19,790 bases of DNA from JBBSEZ01 sp038239195 (GTDB taxonomy: Bacteria > Planctomycetota > Planctomycetia > Gemmatales > Gemmataceae): NCBI GenBank assembly GCA_038239195.1, contig JBBSEZ010000160.1:1-19790 (forward strand). The letters are read 5' to 3'. The notes below the pieces were generated by a model. It had not been told where the DNA came from. It searched no databases and was given only the letters and a program-made list of their open reading frames with translations. Position 1 is the first letter of the stretch, and the number at the start of each line of letters is the position of its first letter. The translations under genes and the position numbers were made by a program. This document shows, one piece after another, positions 1 to 7,791 of this stretch.

Positions 1-28
1 AAGCGGGCACGCCTCTCGTCTATCGCAA

Positions 29-45
29 CGGCCGAGGGTCGGCCG
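29..45 (-). terminator. Small hairpin just after yacG
   Basis: Two perfect 7-bp arms (29-35 and 39-45) with a 3-nt loop lie directly downstream of the yacG stop, where the minus-strand transcript would end. No T-tract follows, so this is only a weak candidate terminator. Positions 1-28 show nothing else recognisable. Confidence 0.25.
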
Positions 46-47
46 GC

Positions 48-248
48 TCAGGGGGCATCTTTTTCGTCGCGCCCGGTGTCCTCGTCGGCCTCCTCGGGGC
101 TTTCCTTCGGGATGCCGTAGCGCTCGCCCAGCCAGCGGCCGAGGTCGATCATTTTGCAGCGCGGGCTGCAAAACGGGAACTGCGGCCACGCCTGGGGGTC
201 GCTCGCCGTCACTCGTTTGTCGCACACCGGGCAGACTAATTCCTTCAT
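48..248 (-). CDS. yacG: DNA gyrase inhibitor YacG, zinc-binding
   Basis: This is a 66-residue zinc-finger protein of the YacG family. In E. coli YacG binds GyrB and inhibits DNA gyrase. The protein starts MKELVCPVCDKRV and carries the zinc ligands C6, C9, C27 and C31. The second pair sits in the family segment FPFCSPRCKMIDLGRWL, and the tail is acidic. The frame stays open upstream to 368, but that part is an arginine-rich shadow of the fmdB repeat region. The ATG at 248 puts the first CxxC at the usual place. The gene is last in the minus-strand cluster, 7 nt after the FmdB-like gene, with only a weak ribosome site, so translational coupling is likely. The family call is firm. Gyrase inhibition in this organism is inferred. 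Confidence 0.88.
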   Translation of the reverse strand: MKELVCPVCDKRVTASDPQAWPQFPFCSPRCKMIDLGRWLGERYGIPKESPEEADEDTGRDEKDAP

Positions 249-255
249 CGGTCGT

Positions 256-639
256 TCACGAGCTCGGCTTGGGAGTTTTTGTCTCGCTCTTGGGCGAACT
301 GTCCTTCGAGGGCGTGGCGTTGCCGCTACTACCCCCTCCATCCTTCCCACCGCCCCCATCCTTGCCACCGCCTCCGTCCTTGCCGCCTCCGTCCTTGCTC
401 CCCGCGGCCTTGGGGGCAGCGTCCTTGTCGGCCTTGGCAGCGTTCTTGTACGACTCGCTGCGGTAGTCGGTCTCGTAGAACCCCGACCCCTTGAAGAGGA
501 TGGCCGCCCCGGTCCCGAACAACCGGCGCAGTTTCGGCTCGGCGCATTGGGGGCAAACGGTGAGGGTGGCTTCCTTGAACGACTGGAACTCGTCGAACTT
601 GTGGCCGCAGGCCTCGCAGACGTATTCGTAAGTCGGCAT
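256..639 (-). CDS. FmdB-family zinc-ribbon protein with Gly/Lys/Asp-rich tail
   Basis: Residues 1-50 form an FmdB-type regulatory zinc ribbon. The protein starts MPTYEYVCEACGHKF and has ligand pairs C8/C11 and C29/C32, then RRLFGTGAAILFKGSGFYETDY, typical of this family. FmdB was first noted as a putative regulator of formamidase expression, and the role of most members is unknown. The rest of the 127 residues is low complexity: an Ala/Lys stretch, KDGGG/KDGGGG repeats at about 82-104, then a Ser/Pro/Lys-rich end. Such tails after the ribbon are common in the family and are probably disordered. The gene lies 18 nt after grpE and 7 nt before yacG, so the three are probably cotranscribed. A link to chaperone function is suggested by position only. 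Confidence 0.85.
   Translation of the reverse strand: MPTYEYVCEACGHKFDEFQSFKEATLTVCPQCAEPKLRRLFGTGAAILFKGSGFYETDYRSESYKNAAKADKDAAPKAAGSKDGGGKDGGGGKDGGGGKDGGGSSGNATPSKDSSPKSETKTPKPSS
340..395 (-). repeat. Tandem repeat coding for KDGGG units
   Basis: Units of 15-18 bp in the FmdB-like gene code for four successive Lys-Asp-Gly3-4 blocks. Because the units are multiples of three, copy-number change would alter tail length without breaking the frame. Confidence 0.7.
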
Positions 640-657
640 GGTGGCTCGTTTCTCTTC

Positions 658-1191
658 TCAACCGGGGGCGACGGAGACCGCCACGCGCGCCGGGCGCAGC
701 ACGCGGTCGTGAATCAGGTAACCCTGTTCCAGCACTTGCACCACGGTCGAGGGCGGGTGGTCCTGGGTCGGCTGCTGCATGACCGCCTGGTGCAGGTTGG
801 GGTCGAACGGCTTGCCCTCGGCGTCGATTCGCGTGACGCCGTGACGGCGCAGCGCGTCGAGCAACTGCGCCTGCACCATCGCCACGCCCTGCGCCAGCAT
901 TCCCTTGTCGCCGGCCTTCTGGGCGGCGCCGATCGCGCGGTCGAGGTTGTCCAGGGCCGGCAACAGGTCGCCAGCCAGGGGCGCTTGCGCGAACCGGCGC
1001 TCGCTGGCGAGCTCGCGCTGCTGGCGCTTCTGATAGTTCTCGAAGTCGGCCTGGGTGCGCGCCACCAGGGCCTTCAGGTCGTCGCTCGCCTTCTCGGCTG
1101 CCTCGGCCCGCGCTCTCAGGGCCGCCACGTCATCCGGCGCGCCTTCGGTGGCACTGCTCTTTGCGCCGTTTGTGGTTTTGGGCTCCGTCAT
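658..1191 (-). CDS. grpE: Nucleotide exchange factor GrpE
   Basis: This is the co-chaperone that releases ADP from DnaK and so resets the DnaK/DnaJ folding cycle in the cytoplasm. The protein has 177 residues, normal for GrpE. Residues 1-25 are a polar, probably disordered N-terminus. A long helical region follows (about 25-70, with FENYQKRQQRE), then the family core DLLPALDNLDRAI at 75-87. The C-terminal beta domain contains FDPNLHQAVM and VVQVLEQGYLIHDRVLRPARVAV. The ATG at 1191 follows a purine-rich ribosome site (GGGAGAAGAG). The upstream part of the open frame overlaps dnaJ and has no GrpE character. The gene follows dnaJ after 71 bp containing an inverted repeat and precedes the FmdB-like gene. 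No dnaK is present in the window. Confidence 0.95.
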   Translation of the reverse strand: MTEPKTTNGAKSSATEGAPDDVAALRARAEAAEKASDDLKALVARTQADFENYQKRQQRELASERRFAQAPLAGDLLPALDNLDRAIGAAQKAGDKGMLAQGVAMVQAQLLDALRRHGVTRIDAEGKPFDPNLHQAVMQQPTQDHPPSTVVQVLEQGYLIHDRVLRPARVAVSVAPG

Positions 1192-1215
1192 CTGCTCTTC
1201 TCCCGTGGGCCCTGG

Positions 1216-1270
1216 AACGCTAAGCCGCAAGCGGGAATGCACCGGGCTTCGCCGCGTGCGGCTTAGCGTT
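1216..1270. repeat. Inverted repeat between dnaJ and grpE, overlapping the dnaJ stop
   Basis: Perfect 14-bp arms at 1216-1229 and 1257-1270 (core GCGGCTTAGCGTT) are separated by 27 bp. The right arm contains the stop codon and last codon of dnaJ, so the dnaJ message would end inside a hairpin stem. It resembles a dispersed REP-like palindrome. It may dampen read-through into grpE. Confidence 0.75.
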
Positions 1271-2408
1271 TCGGTCCCGCGTCCTTCGACAGCACGGACG
1301 CGAAGAACTCGCGCGTCCGCTCGAGAAAGCTCTTCCGCTCCGCCGGGCCGTGCGAGCCGTCCAGCTCGGCAAGCTCGCGCAGCAGCTCCTCCTGGCGCTT
1401 GGTGAGGTTGCGCGGCGTGACCACGCGGAGGTGCACCACCAGGTCGCCGCTGCGCCCTCCGCGCACGTTCGGCATGCCCTTGCCCTTCACGCGCAACTCG
1501 TCGCCGGGCTGCGTCCCGCGCGGCATCTGCTGCGTCACAAACTTGCCGTCCAGCGTCGGCACGTCGATCGGCCCGCCGAGCGCCGCCTGGCTGAACGTGA
1601 TCGGCACCTCGCAGTGCAGTTCTTGGGCCTGGCGGGCGAAAAGCGGGTGTTGGCGGACCCGGATGGCACAATACAGGTCGCCCGGCGGGGCGCCGTCGTC
1701 GCCCGCCTCGCCCTCGCCGCGCACCTGCCGGCTCATGCCGTCATCGACCCCGGCCGGGAACTCGACCTTCAGCGTGCGCTCGACCTCCACCGCCCCGTTG
1801 CCCCGGCAAGTCGGGCAAGGATCGGGAATGATGACCCCCCGGCCACGACAGGTGGCGCACGTCTGCTGAACGCGGAAGAAGCCCTGTCCCTGGAGGACGA
1901 CGCCGTGCCCGGCGCAGCGCTTGCACGTCGCGGGCTTGGTGCCCGGCCTGGCGCCGTTGCCCTTGCACTCGCCGCACGTCTCGGCGCGTGGGATGCGGAT
2001 TTCCTTGGTCGTCCCGCGATACGCCTCGACGAGGTCCAGTTCGACGGTGACTTGCAAATCGCGCCCCGGCTGGGGGCCGCGCCGGCGGCGCCCCCCGCCG
2101 CCGAAGAGGTCGCCAAACAGGTCGCCGAATAGGTCCATCACCGATTCGGTGCTGGAGAAGTCGCGGGCCCCATTGCCTTCCATGCCGGCGTGCCCGTAGC
2201 GATCGTAGCGCGCCCGCTTCTGGGGGTCGCGCAGCACGTCGTAGGCCTCGGCCGCCTCCTTGAACTTGAGCTCCGCCTCGTGATTGCCCGGGTTGCGGTC
2301 GGGGTGATACTGCATGGCCAGCCGGCGGTAGGACGCCTTGAGGGCGTCCTCGTCGGCGTCGCGCGCGGCCCCGAGCACCTCGTAATAGCACCGCTTGCTG
2401 CTCGCCAT
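1263..2408 (-). CDS. dnaJ: Chaperone DnaJ (Hsp40), type I
   Basis: This J-domain co-chaperone delivers unfolded proteins to DnaK and stimulates its ATPase. All domains of a type I DnaJ are seen in 381 residues. The J domain is at about 6-71, with HPD at 35-37. A short Gly/Phe linker follows at about 88-115, containing DLFGDLFGDLFGGGG. The zinc domain has four CxxCxGxG-type motifs (CGECKGNG, CKRCAGHG, CATCRGRG, CPTCRGNG) starting at 145, 162, 184 and 198. The C-terminal substrate-binding and dimer domain runs to about 335. The ATG at 2408 follows a GAGGAA ribosome site; earlier in-frame codons add an unrelated arginine-rich leader. The last two codons lie in an inverted repeat. The gene follows groEL1 after 105 bp containing a hairpin and so may have its own promoter. 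Confidence 0.96.
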   Translation of the reverse strand: MASSKRCYYEVLGAARDADEDALKASYRRLAMQYHPDRNPGNHEAELKFKEAAEAYDVLRDPQKRARYDRYGHAGMEGNGARDFSSTESVMDLFGDLFGDLFGGGGRRRRGPQPGRDLQVTVELDLVEAYRGTTKEIRIPRAETCGECKGNGARPGTKPATCKRCAGHGVVLQGQGFFRVQQTCATCRGRGVIIPDPCPTCRGNGAVEVERTLKVEFPAGVDDGMSRQVRGEGEAGDDGAPPGDLYCAIRVRQHPLFARQAQELHCEVPITFSQAALGGPIDVPTLDGKFVTQQMPRGTQPGDELRVKGKGMPNVRGGRSGDLVVHLRVVTPRNLTKRQEELLRELAELDGSHGPAERKSFLERTREFFASVLSKDAGPKR

Positions 2409-2452
2409 GCGTTTCCTCACCAGTCTCCGGCAAGGTGGCGGGCGGTCGGGCA

Positions 2453-2485
2453 ACAAGGTGACAGGCCTCGCCCCTGTCACCTTGT
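2453..2485. repeat. Hairpin between groEL1 and dnaJ, possible terminator
   Basis: Perfect 13-bp arms (2453-2465 and 2473-2485) flank a 7-nt loop in the 105-bp gap after groEL1. Further copies of the motif CACCTTGTCACC continue to about 2510, up to the groEL1 stop, so this is part of a small cluster of direct and inverted copies. The hairpin could end or attenuate the groEL1 message. No clear T-run follows on the minus strand, so repeat is the safer label. Confidence 0.7.
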
Positions 2486-2513
2486 CACCCCATCACCTTG
2501 TCACCCTGTCATC

Positions 2514-4136
2514 TTAGCGGACGGCGCCCTGCACCTTGTTGCCCGGCTCGTCCTCCTCGATCTTGGTGATCATCACCTCGGTCGTGAGCATGAGCCCGGC
2601 GATGCTGGCAGCGTTTTGCAGGGCGGAGCGGGTGACCCGCGTCGGATCGACGATGCCCGCCTCGAACATGTCCACGTACTCGCCGGTATTGGCATTATAC
2701 CCGACGTTCGGCATCTTGAGGCCGCGCTCCTTCACCTCGTCGGCCACCACGGCCCCATCGACGCCCGAGTTCTCGGCGATGGTGCGCACCGGCTTCTCCA
2801 TCGACCGCACCACGATCTCGGCGCCCAGCTTCTCGTCGTCCTGGAGGCCCGCGGCGGCCTTCTTGGCGGCGGGAATGCAGCGCAGCAGGGCGGTCCCACC
2901 GCCGGCCACGATGCCGTCGGCCACGGCGGCGCGCGTGGCGTGGAGGGCGTCCTCGACGCGGCCCTTGGTCTGCTTCATCTCGGCCTCGGTGGCGCCGCCG
3001 ACGCGGATGATGGCCACGCCGCCGGTCAACTTCGCCAGCCGCTCGGAGAACTTCTCCTTGTCGTACTCGCTCTCGGTCTGCTCCATCTGCGCCCGGATCT
3101 GGTCGATCCGCTTGGAGATGTCGCCCTTGGCCCCCTTGCCGTTGATGATCGTCGTGCTCTCCTTCTCGACGCGCACCGTCTGGGCCTGACCGAGCTGCTC
3201 GAGCGTGACGTTCTCCAGCTTCAGCCCCAGGTCCTCGCTGATGAACTGCCCGCCCGTCAAGACCGCAATGTCGCCCATCATGGCCTTGCGGCGGTCGCCG
3301 AAGCCCGGCGCCTTGACCGCACACACCTGGACCACGTTGCGCAGCTTGTTGATGACCAGCGCCGCCAGCGCCTCGCTCTCGACGTCCTCGGCGATGATGA
3401 GCAGCGGCCGGCTCGCCTGATGAACCTTCTCCAGCAGCGGGAGCATGTCGCGGACGTTGTTGAGCTTCTTCTCGTAGATCAGGATCAGCGCGTTCTCGTA
3501 CTCGCAGGTCATGTCCTGCGTGTTCATGAAGTAGGGCGAGCAGTAGCCCTTGTCGAACTGCATGCCCTCCACGAACTCCAGCGTCGTCTCGGAGGTCTTG
3601 CCCTCCTCGACCGTGATGACGCCGTCCTTGCCGACCTTCTCGAAGGCGTCGGCCATGAGCCCGCCGATGACGGGGTCGTTGTTGGCGCTGATCGCGGCGA
3701 CTTGCTTCATCTCCTCCTTGGAGGAGAGCTTCTTGGTGATCGTGTCGAGGTTCTCGACCACGGCGGCGACCGCCTTGTCGATGCCGCGCTTGACGCCCAT
3801 CGGGTTGGCCCCGGCGGTGATGTTGCGCAGGCCTTCCTGGTAAATCGACAGGGCCAGGATGGTGGCCGTGGTGGTCCCGTCGCCGGCAATGTCCGAGGTC
3901 TTCTGGGCCACGGCGTTGACGAGCTTGGCGCCCATGTTCTCGAACGGGTCGGGCAGGTCGATTTCCTTGCTGACCGTGACGCCGTCCTTGGTGACGGTCG
4001 GCCCGCCGAAGCTCTTGTCGAGGATCACGTTGCGGCCGGTCGGCCCGAGCGTGATGCCCACGGCGCGGGCCAGCTTGTCGGCCCCGCTCAACAGCTTCTT
4101 GCGGGCCTCGTCGGTGTAGAGCAGTTGCTTTGCCAT
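2514..4136 (-). CDS. groEL: Chaperonin GroEL, copy 1 (next to groES, no GGM tail)
   Basis: This 60-kDa chaperonin subunit forms ATP-driven double rings that, with GroES, enclose and fold proteins in the cytoplasm. The 540 residues align throughout with GroEL. The nucleotide site has D51 in VTKDGVTV, GDGTTTAT at 85-92 and D396 in VEDALHATRAA. The apical substrate site includes GYCSPYF at 197-203. The C-terminus ends in an acidic stretch and GNKVQGAVR and lacks the Gly-Gly-Met tail of the E. coli protein. The ATG at 4136 has GGAGA upstream, and the start MAKQLLYTDEARKKLL is the family start. groES precedes it by 167 bp, so this looks like the groES-groEL pair proper. That gap holds a large inverted repeat that could affect the balance of the two proteins. 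Confidence 0.97.
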   Translation of the reverse strand: MAKQLLYTDEARKKLLSGADKLARAVGITLGPTGRNVILDKSFGGPTVTKDGVTVSKEIDLPDPFENMGAKLVNAVAQKTSDIAGDGTTTATILALSIYQEGLRNITAGANPMGVKRGIDKAVAAVVENLDTITKKLSSKEEMKQVAAISANNDPVIGGLMADAFEKVGKDGVITVEEGKTSETTLEFVEGMQFDKGYCSPYFMNTQDMTCEYENALILIYEKKLNNVRDMLPLLEKVHQASRPLLIIAEDVESEALAALVINKLRNVVQVCAVKAPGFGDRRKAMMGDIAVLTGGQFISEDLGLKLENVTLEQLGQAQTVRVEKESTTIINGKGAKGDISKRIDQIRAQMEQTESEYDKEKFSERLAKLTGGVAIIRVGGATEAEMKQTKGRVEDALHATRAAVADGIVAGGGTALLRCIPAAKKAAAGLQDDEKLGAEIVVRSMEKPVRTIAENSGVDGAVVADEVKERGLKMPNVGYNANTGEYVDMFEAGIVDPTRVTRSALQNAASIAGLMLTTEVMITKIEEDEPGNKVQGAVR

Positions 4137-4158
4137 CTGTAAAGGTCTCCAAAGAATT

Positions 4159-4293
4159 AGCCACAGATGACCACAGATGCACACGGATAAGACAGAAGTC
4201 CAGGGTGGATCGTCGAAAGGGCCGGGGGGGCCCCCGCCGGCTGATCTATTTGCCTTCTGTCTTATCTGTGTTCATCTGTGTCCATCTGTGGCT
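4159..4293. repeat. Large inverted repeat in the groES-groEL1 gap
   Basis: Two 40-bp arms (4159-4198 and 4254-4293) match at 36 of 40 positions in inverted orientation, with a 55-bp centre. Each arm is built from three 10-bp units of the type CACAGATGNN, followed by ACAGAAG. The centre has its own GC-rich palindrome at about 4220-4241. In the groES-groEL1 transcript this would fold into a long stem between the two reading frames. It resembles a dispersed intergenic repeat rather than a classical terminator. Confidence 0.85.
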
Positions 4294-4303
4294 ATTGGTT
4301 GTC

Positions 4304-4606
4304 TTACTTCGTCACCTTGGCCAGGATGTCGGTCTCGCGCAGGATCTTGATCTCCTTGCCCGATTCCTCGATTTCGTTGCCGCTGTAGCGGCCGTAGATC
4401 ACCTCGTCGCCGACGGCGACGGCCAGCGTCGCGCGCTCGCCGTTGTCGCGGAGCTTGCCCGGGCCGACGGCCAGGACGCGCCCACGCTGCGGCTTCTCCT
4501 TGGCGGTGTCCGGCAGCAGAATGCCGCCCGCGGTCTTCTCCGCCGCTTCCAAAGGCTCGACCACCACGCGGTCGTCCAGGGGCCGAATCTTGAGGTTGCT
4601 CGCCAT
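4304..4606 (-). CDS. groES: Co-chaperonin GroES
   Basis: This is the 10-kDa lid of the GroEL chamber and works as a heptamer. The 100 residues show the family core: IRPLDDRVVVEPLEAAEKTAGGILLPDTAKEKP at about 7-39, which contains the mobile loop that docks on GroEL (AGGILLP). Then come GRVLAVGPG and a C-terminal VGDEVIYGRYSGNEIEESGKEIKILRETDILA. The ATG at 4606 follows an AGAGGA ribosome site. The gene lies between groEL2 (103-bp gap with a 29-bp inverted repeat) and groEL1 (167-bp gap with a 40-bp inverted repeat). It is the only groES in the window, so it may serve both GroEL types. Confidence 0.96.
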   Translation of the reverse strand: MASNLKIRPLDDRVVVEPLEAAEKTAGGILLPDTAKEKPQRGRVLAVGPGKLRDNGERATLAVAVGDEVIYGRYSGNEIEESGKEIKILRETDILAKVTK

Positions 4607-4634
4607 TGTTCAGGTTCCTCTCGTGCTTGATCTC

Positions 4635-4698
4635 CTGTAGGGAACGGCCTCTGTGCCGTTCCGGTGGGGCGGAACGCCACGGAGGGCGTTCCCTACAG
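4635..4698. repeat. Near-perfect palindrome between groEL2 and groES
   Basis: Two 29-bp arms (4635-4663 and 4670-4698) match with three mismatches around a 6-bp loop. The outer part reads CTGTAGGGAACG. This long hairpin fills most of the 103-bp gap. It could terminate or attenuate the groEL2 message, or be a REP/MITE-like insertion. There is no T-run on the minus side. Confidence 0.85.
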
Positions 4699-4709
4699 CG
4701 CTCCTCGTG

Positions 4710-6473
<1,764 letters not shown>

Positions 6474-6482
6474 CGAATGTAT

Positions 6483-6488
6483 CTCCTT
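6483..6488 (-). promoter_or_regulatory. Ribosome binding site of groEL2
   Basis: A full AAGGAG on the minus strand lies 9 nt before the ATG at 6473 and decides that start over the upstream in-frame codons. The rest of the divergent gap 6474-6742 shows no CIRCE operator and no convincing heat-shock promoter. Confidence 0.75.
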
Positions 6489-6676
6489 GTTGAGCGGTGT
6501 AAACGCATTTAACGCCAGTCTCCAAGCAAGCGGCGTGCCGAGGCGGAGGCGATGGCGCAAGTGCTGGCGGGGAAAGATGGTAGGGCGATGGGGCGGAAAG
6601 AGCCTCTGGGCCGGGCGCTGTCATTGTGGCAGACGTGGCGAGGGGAGTGACCAGATTTGTCACAGGGGAGGCCGCC

Positions 6677-6705
6677 TTCCGGCTCGCTGTTGCGTCCGGT
6701 ATACT
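6677..6705 (+). promoter_or_regulatory. Possible promoter for the toxin-antitoxin patch
   Basis: A TATACT at 6700-6705 lies 17 bp after a weak TTCCGG, 38 nt before the first antitoxin ATG. The -10 match is good and the -35 poor. The call is by pattern only. Confidence 0.35.
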
Positions 6706-6742
6706 TGACGGCAGATGACCCTCTCGCTTTTGGAGGACGGAG

Positions 6743-6895
6743 ATGCCGGTACCTCTGGAAGCTCTTGGAATCGACCAGATGAGCCTCGAAGATCGTCTCG
6801 CGCTCGCTCAGGCGATCTGGGACAGCATCGCCGCCCTGCCGGAGCGACCGCCCTTATCGCTTCACCTTCGCCCGCGGCCGCGCTGGCGAGGGTGA
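6743..6895 (+). pseudogene. Truncated addiction-module antitoxin (PF09720-like)
   Basis: The 50-residue frame begins MPVPLEALGIDQMSLEDRLA and continues LAQAIWDSIAALPERPPLS. This is the N-terminal pattern of the 'putative addiction module component' antitoxins, whose members are usually about 70-75 residues. A GGAGG ribosome site at 6732-6736 supports the start. After residue 39 the protein runs into LHLRPRPRWRG and stops, and this last part is encoded by a palindrome. The normal C-terminus, expected to bind the toxin, is missing, so the gene is probably inactive. The family call rests on my memory of the motif. Confidence 0.6.
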
Positions 6896-6899
6896 AGCG
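6858..6899. repeat. Palindrome at the broken end of the antitoxin
   Basis: 15-bp arms (6858-6872 and 6885-6899, core CGCTTCACC/GGTGAAGCG) have one mismatch around a 12-bp GC centre. The element supplies the last 12 codons and the stop of the truncated antitoxin. It looks like a REP-like insertion that cut the gene. Confidence 0.75.
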
Positions 6900-6974
6900 A
6901 TGACCCGTTCGCTCGTTCTCCGGCGAGTTGCTCAGCGGGAGAGGCTCGAGGCACAGAGGGAGAAAGCCCTATGA
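6900..6974 (+). pseudogene. 24-codon ORF, possible RelE/ParE toxin remnant
   Basis: This short frame reads MTRSLVLRRVAQRERLEAQR and ends four residues later. The pattern MTR-L-LR--A---L-EA resembles the start of RelE/ParE-type toxins, the usual partners of PF09720 antitoxins, but everything after the first helix is gone. Its stop overlaps the next ATG as ATGA, so even if inert it could feed ribosomes to the downstream antitoxin. It could also be a chance ORF. Confidence 0.35.
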
Positions 6975-7192
6975 TCCTGACTCTCGGCCCTGAACTGGAA
7001 ATTGCTCTCACCGATCTGGCACGGCGGCAGGGCGTCGCCCCTGAAGCCCTCGCCCTCGCCGCTTTACGGGATCGATTCCTCGGGCCGGTTGAGCCGCAGG
7101 ACGAGTGGGAACGGCGGCTGCTCCAGGCTGCGACAGACTGCGGCGTTTCGTTGCCCCACTCGGCCGTGAGCAGCGAAGGGCTGTACGAATAG
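6971..7192 (+). CDS. Antitoxin of a PIN-domain toxin pair
   Basis: This small 73-residue protein lies immediately upstream of a PIN toxin. The N-terminus MILTLGPELEIALTDLARRQ, followed by GVAPEALALAALRDRFL, looks like a ribbon-helix-helix type DNA-binding antitoxin region. The second half, with WERRLLQAATDCGVSLPHSAVSSEGLYE, resembles the toxin-binding tail of antitoxins paired with VapC in planctomycetes and cyanobacteria. A GAGGGAGAAAG ribosome site precedes the ATG. The start overlaps the preceding small ORF by 4 nt, and the stop overlaps the toxin GTG by 1 nt. It is expected to neutralise the toxin and repress the operon. The exact antitoxin family is uncertain. Confidence 0.75.
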   Translation: MILTLGPELEIALTDLARRQGVAPEALALAALRDRFLGPVEPQDEWERRLLQAATDCGVSLPHSAVSSEGLYE

Positions 7193-7641
7193 TGGCCGTT
7201 CTCCTCGATACCAGCGTTCTGGCGCGGCTGGCGAACCTGGTAGATGCGGACCATGGGGTCGCGAGCCGGGCCGTGGTGGAACTGCATCGGCGCGGGGAGG
7301 TGCTTCACGTCACAGCGCAGAACCTCGTCGAGTTCCGCAACGTCGCCACCCGGCCCAAGGCGGTAAACGGCCTGGGGTTGGCCGCACCCGACGCGGAGGC
7401 CAAAGCGGCGGCCTTCGAGGCATCATTCCCACTGCTGGCCGAGACGCCGGACATCTTCCCGGCGTGGAAGGCGCTTGTGGCCGGGGCCCGCGTGATCGGC
7501 AAGCAGGTTCACGATGCGCGGCTGGTGGCCGTCTGCCACGTCCACGGCGTTACGCACCTGCTCACCTTCAACACGGCACACTTCGCGATGCTGGCAGCAT
7601 TCGGGCCGGGTGTGGTCGTGATCGAGCCGGCGACCGTTTGA
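7192..7641 (+). CDS. PIN-domain ribonuclease toxin, VapC type
   Basis: This 149-residue protein has a PIN nuclease fold and probably cuts RNA (for VapC, often tRNA or rRNA) when freed from its antitoxin. Acidic positions are seen in VLLDTSV near the start, NLVEF and KQVHDARLVA. The final motif is THLLTFNTAHF, with His where many PIN proteins have Asp. The GTG at 7192 is chosen because it overlaps the antitoxin stop by 1 nt and puts LLDTSV at the very N-terminus, as usual. The 29 upstream in-frame residues are antitoxin shadow. The pair is probably translationally coupled and autoregulated through the antitoxin. Confidence 0.85.
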   Translation: MAVLLDTSVLARLANLVDADHGVASRAVVELHRRGEVLHVTAQNLVEFRNVATRPKAVNGLGLAAPDAEAKAAAFEASFPLLAETPDIFPAWKALVAGARVIGKQVHDARLVAVCHVHGVTHLLTFNTAHFAMLAAFGPGVVVIEPATV

Positions 7642-7791
7642 TCGACACATTTCCGCACGCTTCCACGACCAAGGCCCCGGCCCCTCGTTCCGGCGCTCCT
7701 CGCGGTGGGCCCCTCGACGCCATGCCTCCCTGGCCGTTAAGATGTTCAGAACGTTCGATGAAACGCCCGCGTTCTCGTCTGGGGGGACACC

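Noticed and set aside
2190..4142. Long plus-strand open frame of 650 codons opposite groEL1
   Set aside because: It is a shadow of groEL1 and dnaJ in GC-rich DNA. The protein is Leu/Val/Asp/His-rich low complexity with no family motifs.
4159..4293. CRISPR-like array in the groES-groEL1 gap
   Set aside because: The units are 10 bp, adjoining and inverted about a centre. There are no regular spacers and no cas genes.
6474..6742. CIRCE operator or heat-shock promoter before groEL2
   Set aside because: No TTAGCACTC-N9-GAGTGCTAA is present. An isolated CCCCAT on the minus strand has no matching -35.
6715..6903. 62-codon frame overlapping the truncated antitoxin
   Set aside because: The frame from 6743 has a GGAGG ribosome site and antitoxin motifs. 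This one is Arg/Ser-rich shadow.
7714..7743. Possible promoter TCGACG-N18-TAAGAT before the propeller gene
   Set aside because: The -35 match is poor and the spacing long, so it is not strong enough to list as a feature.
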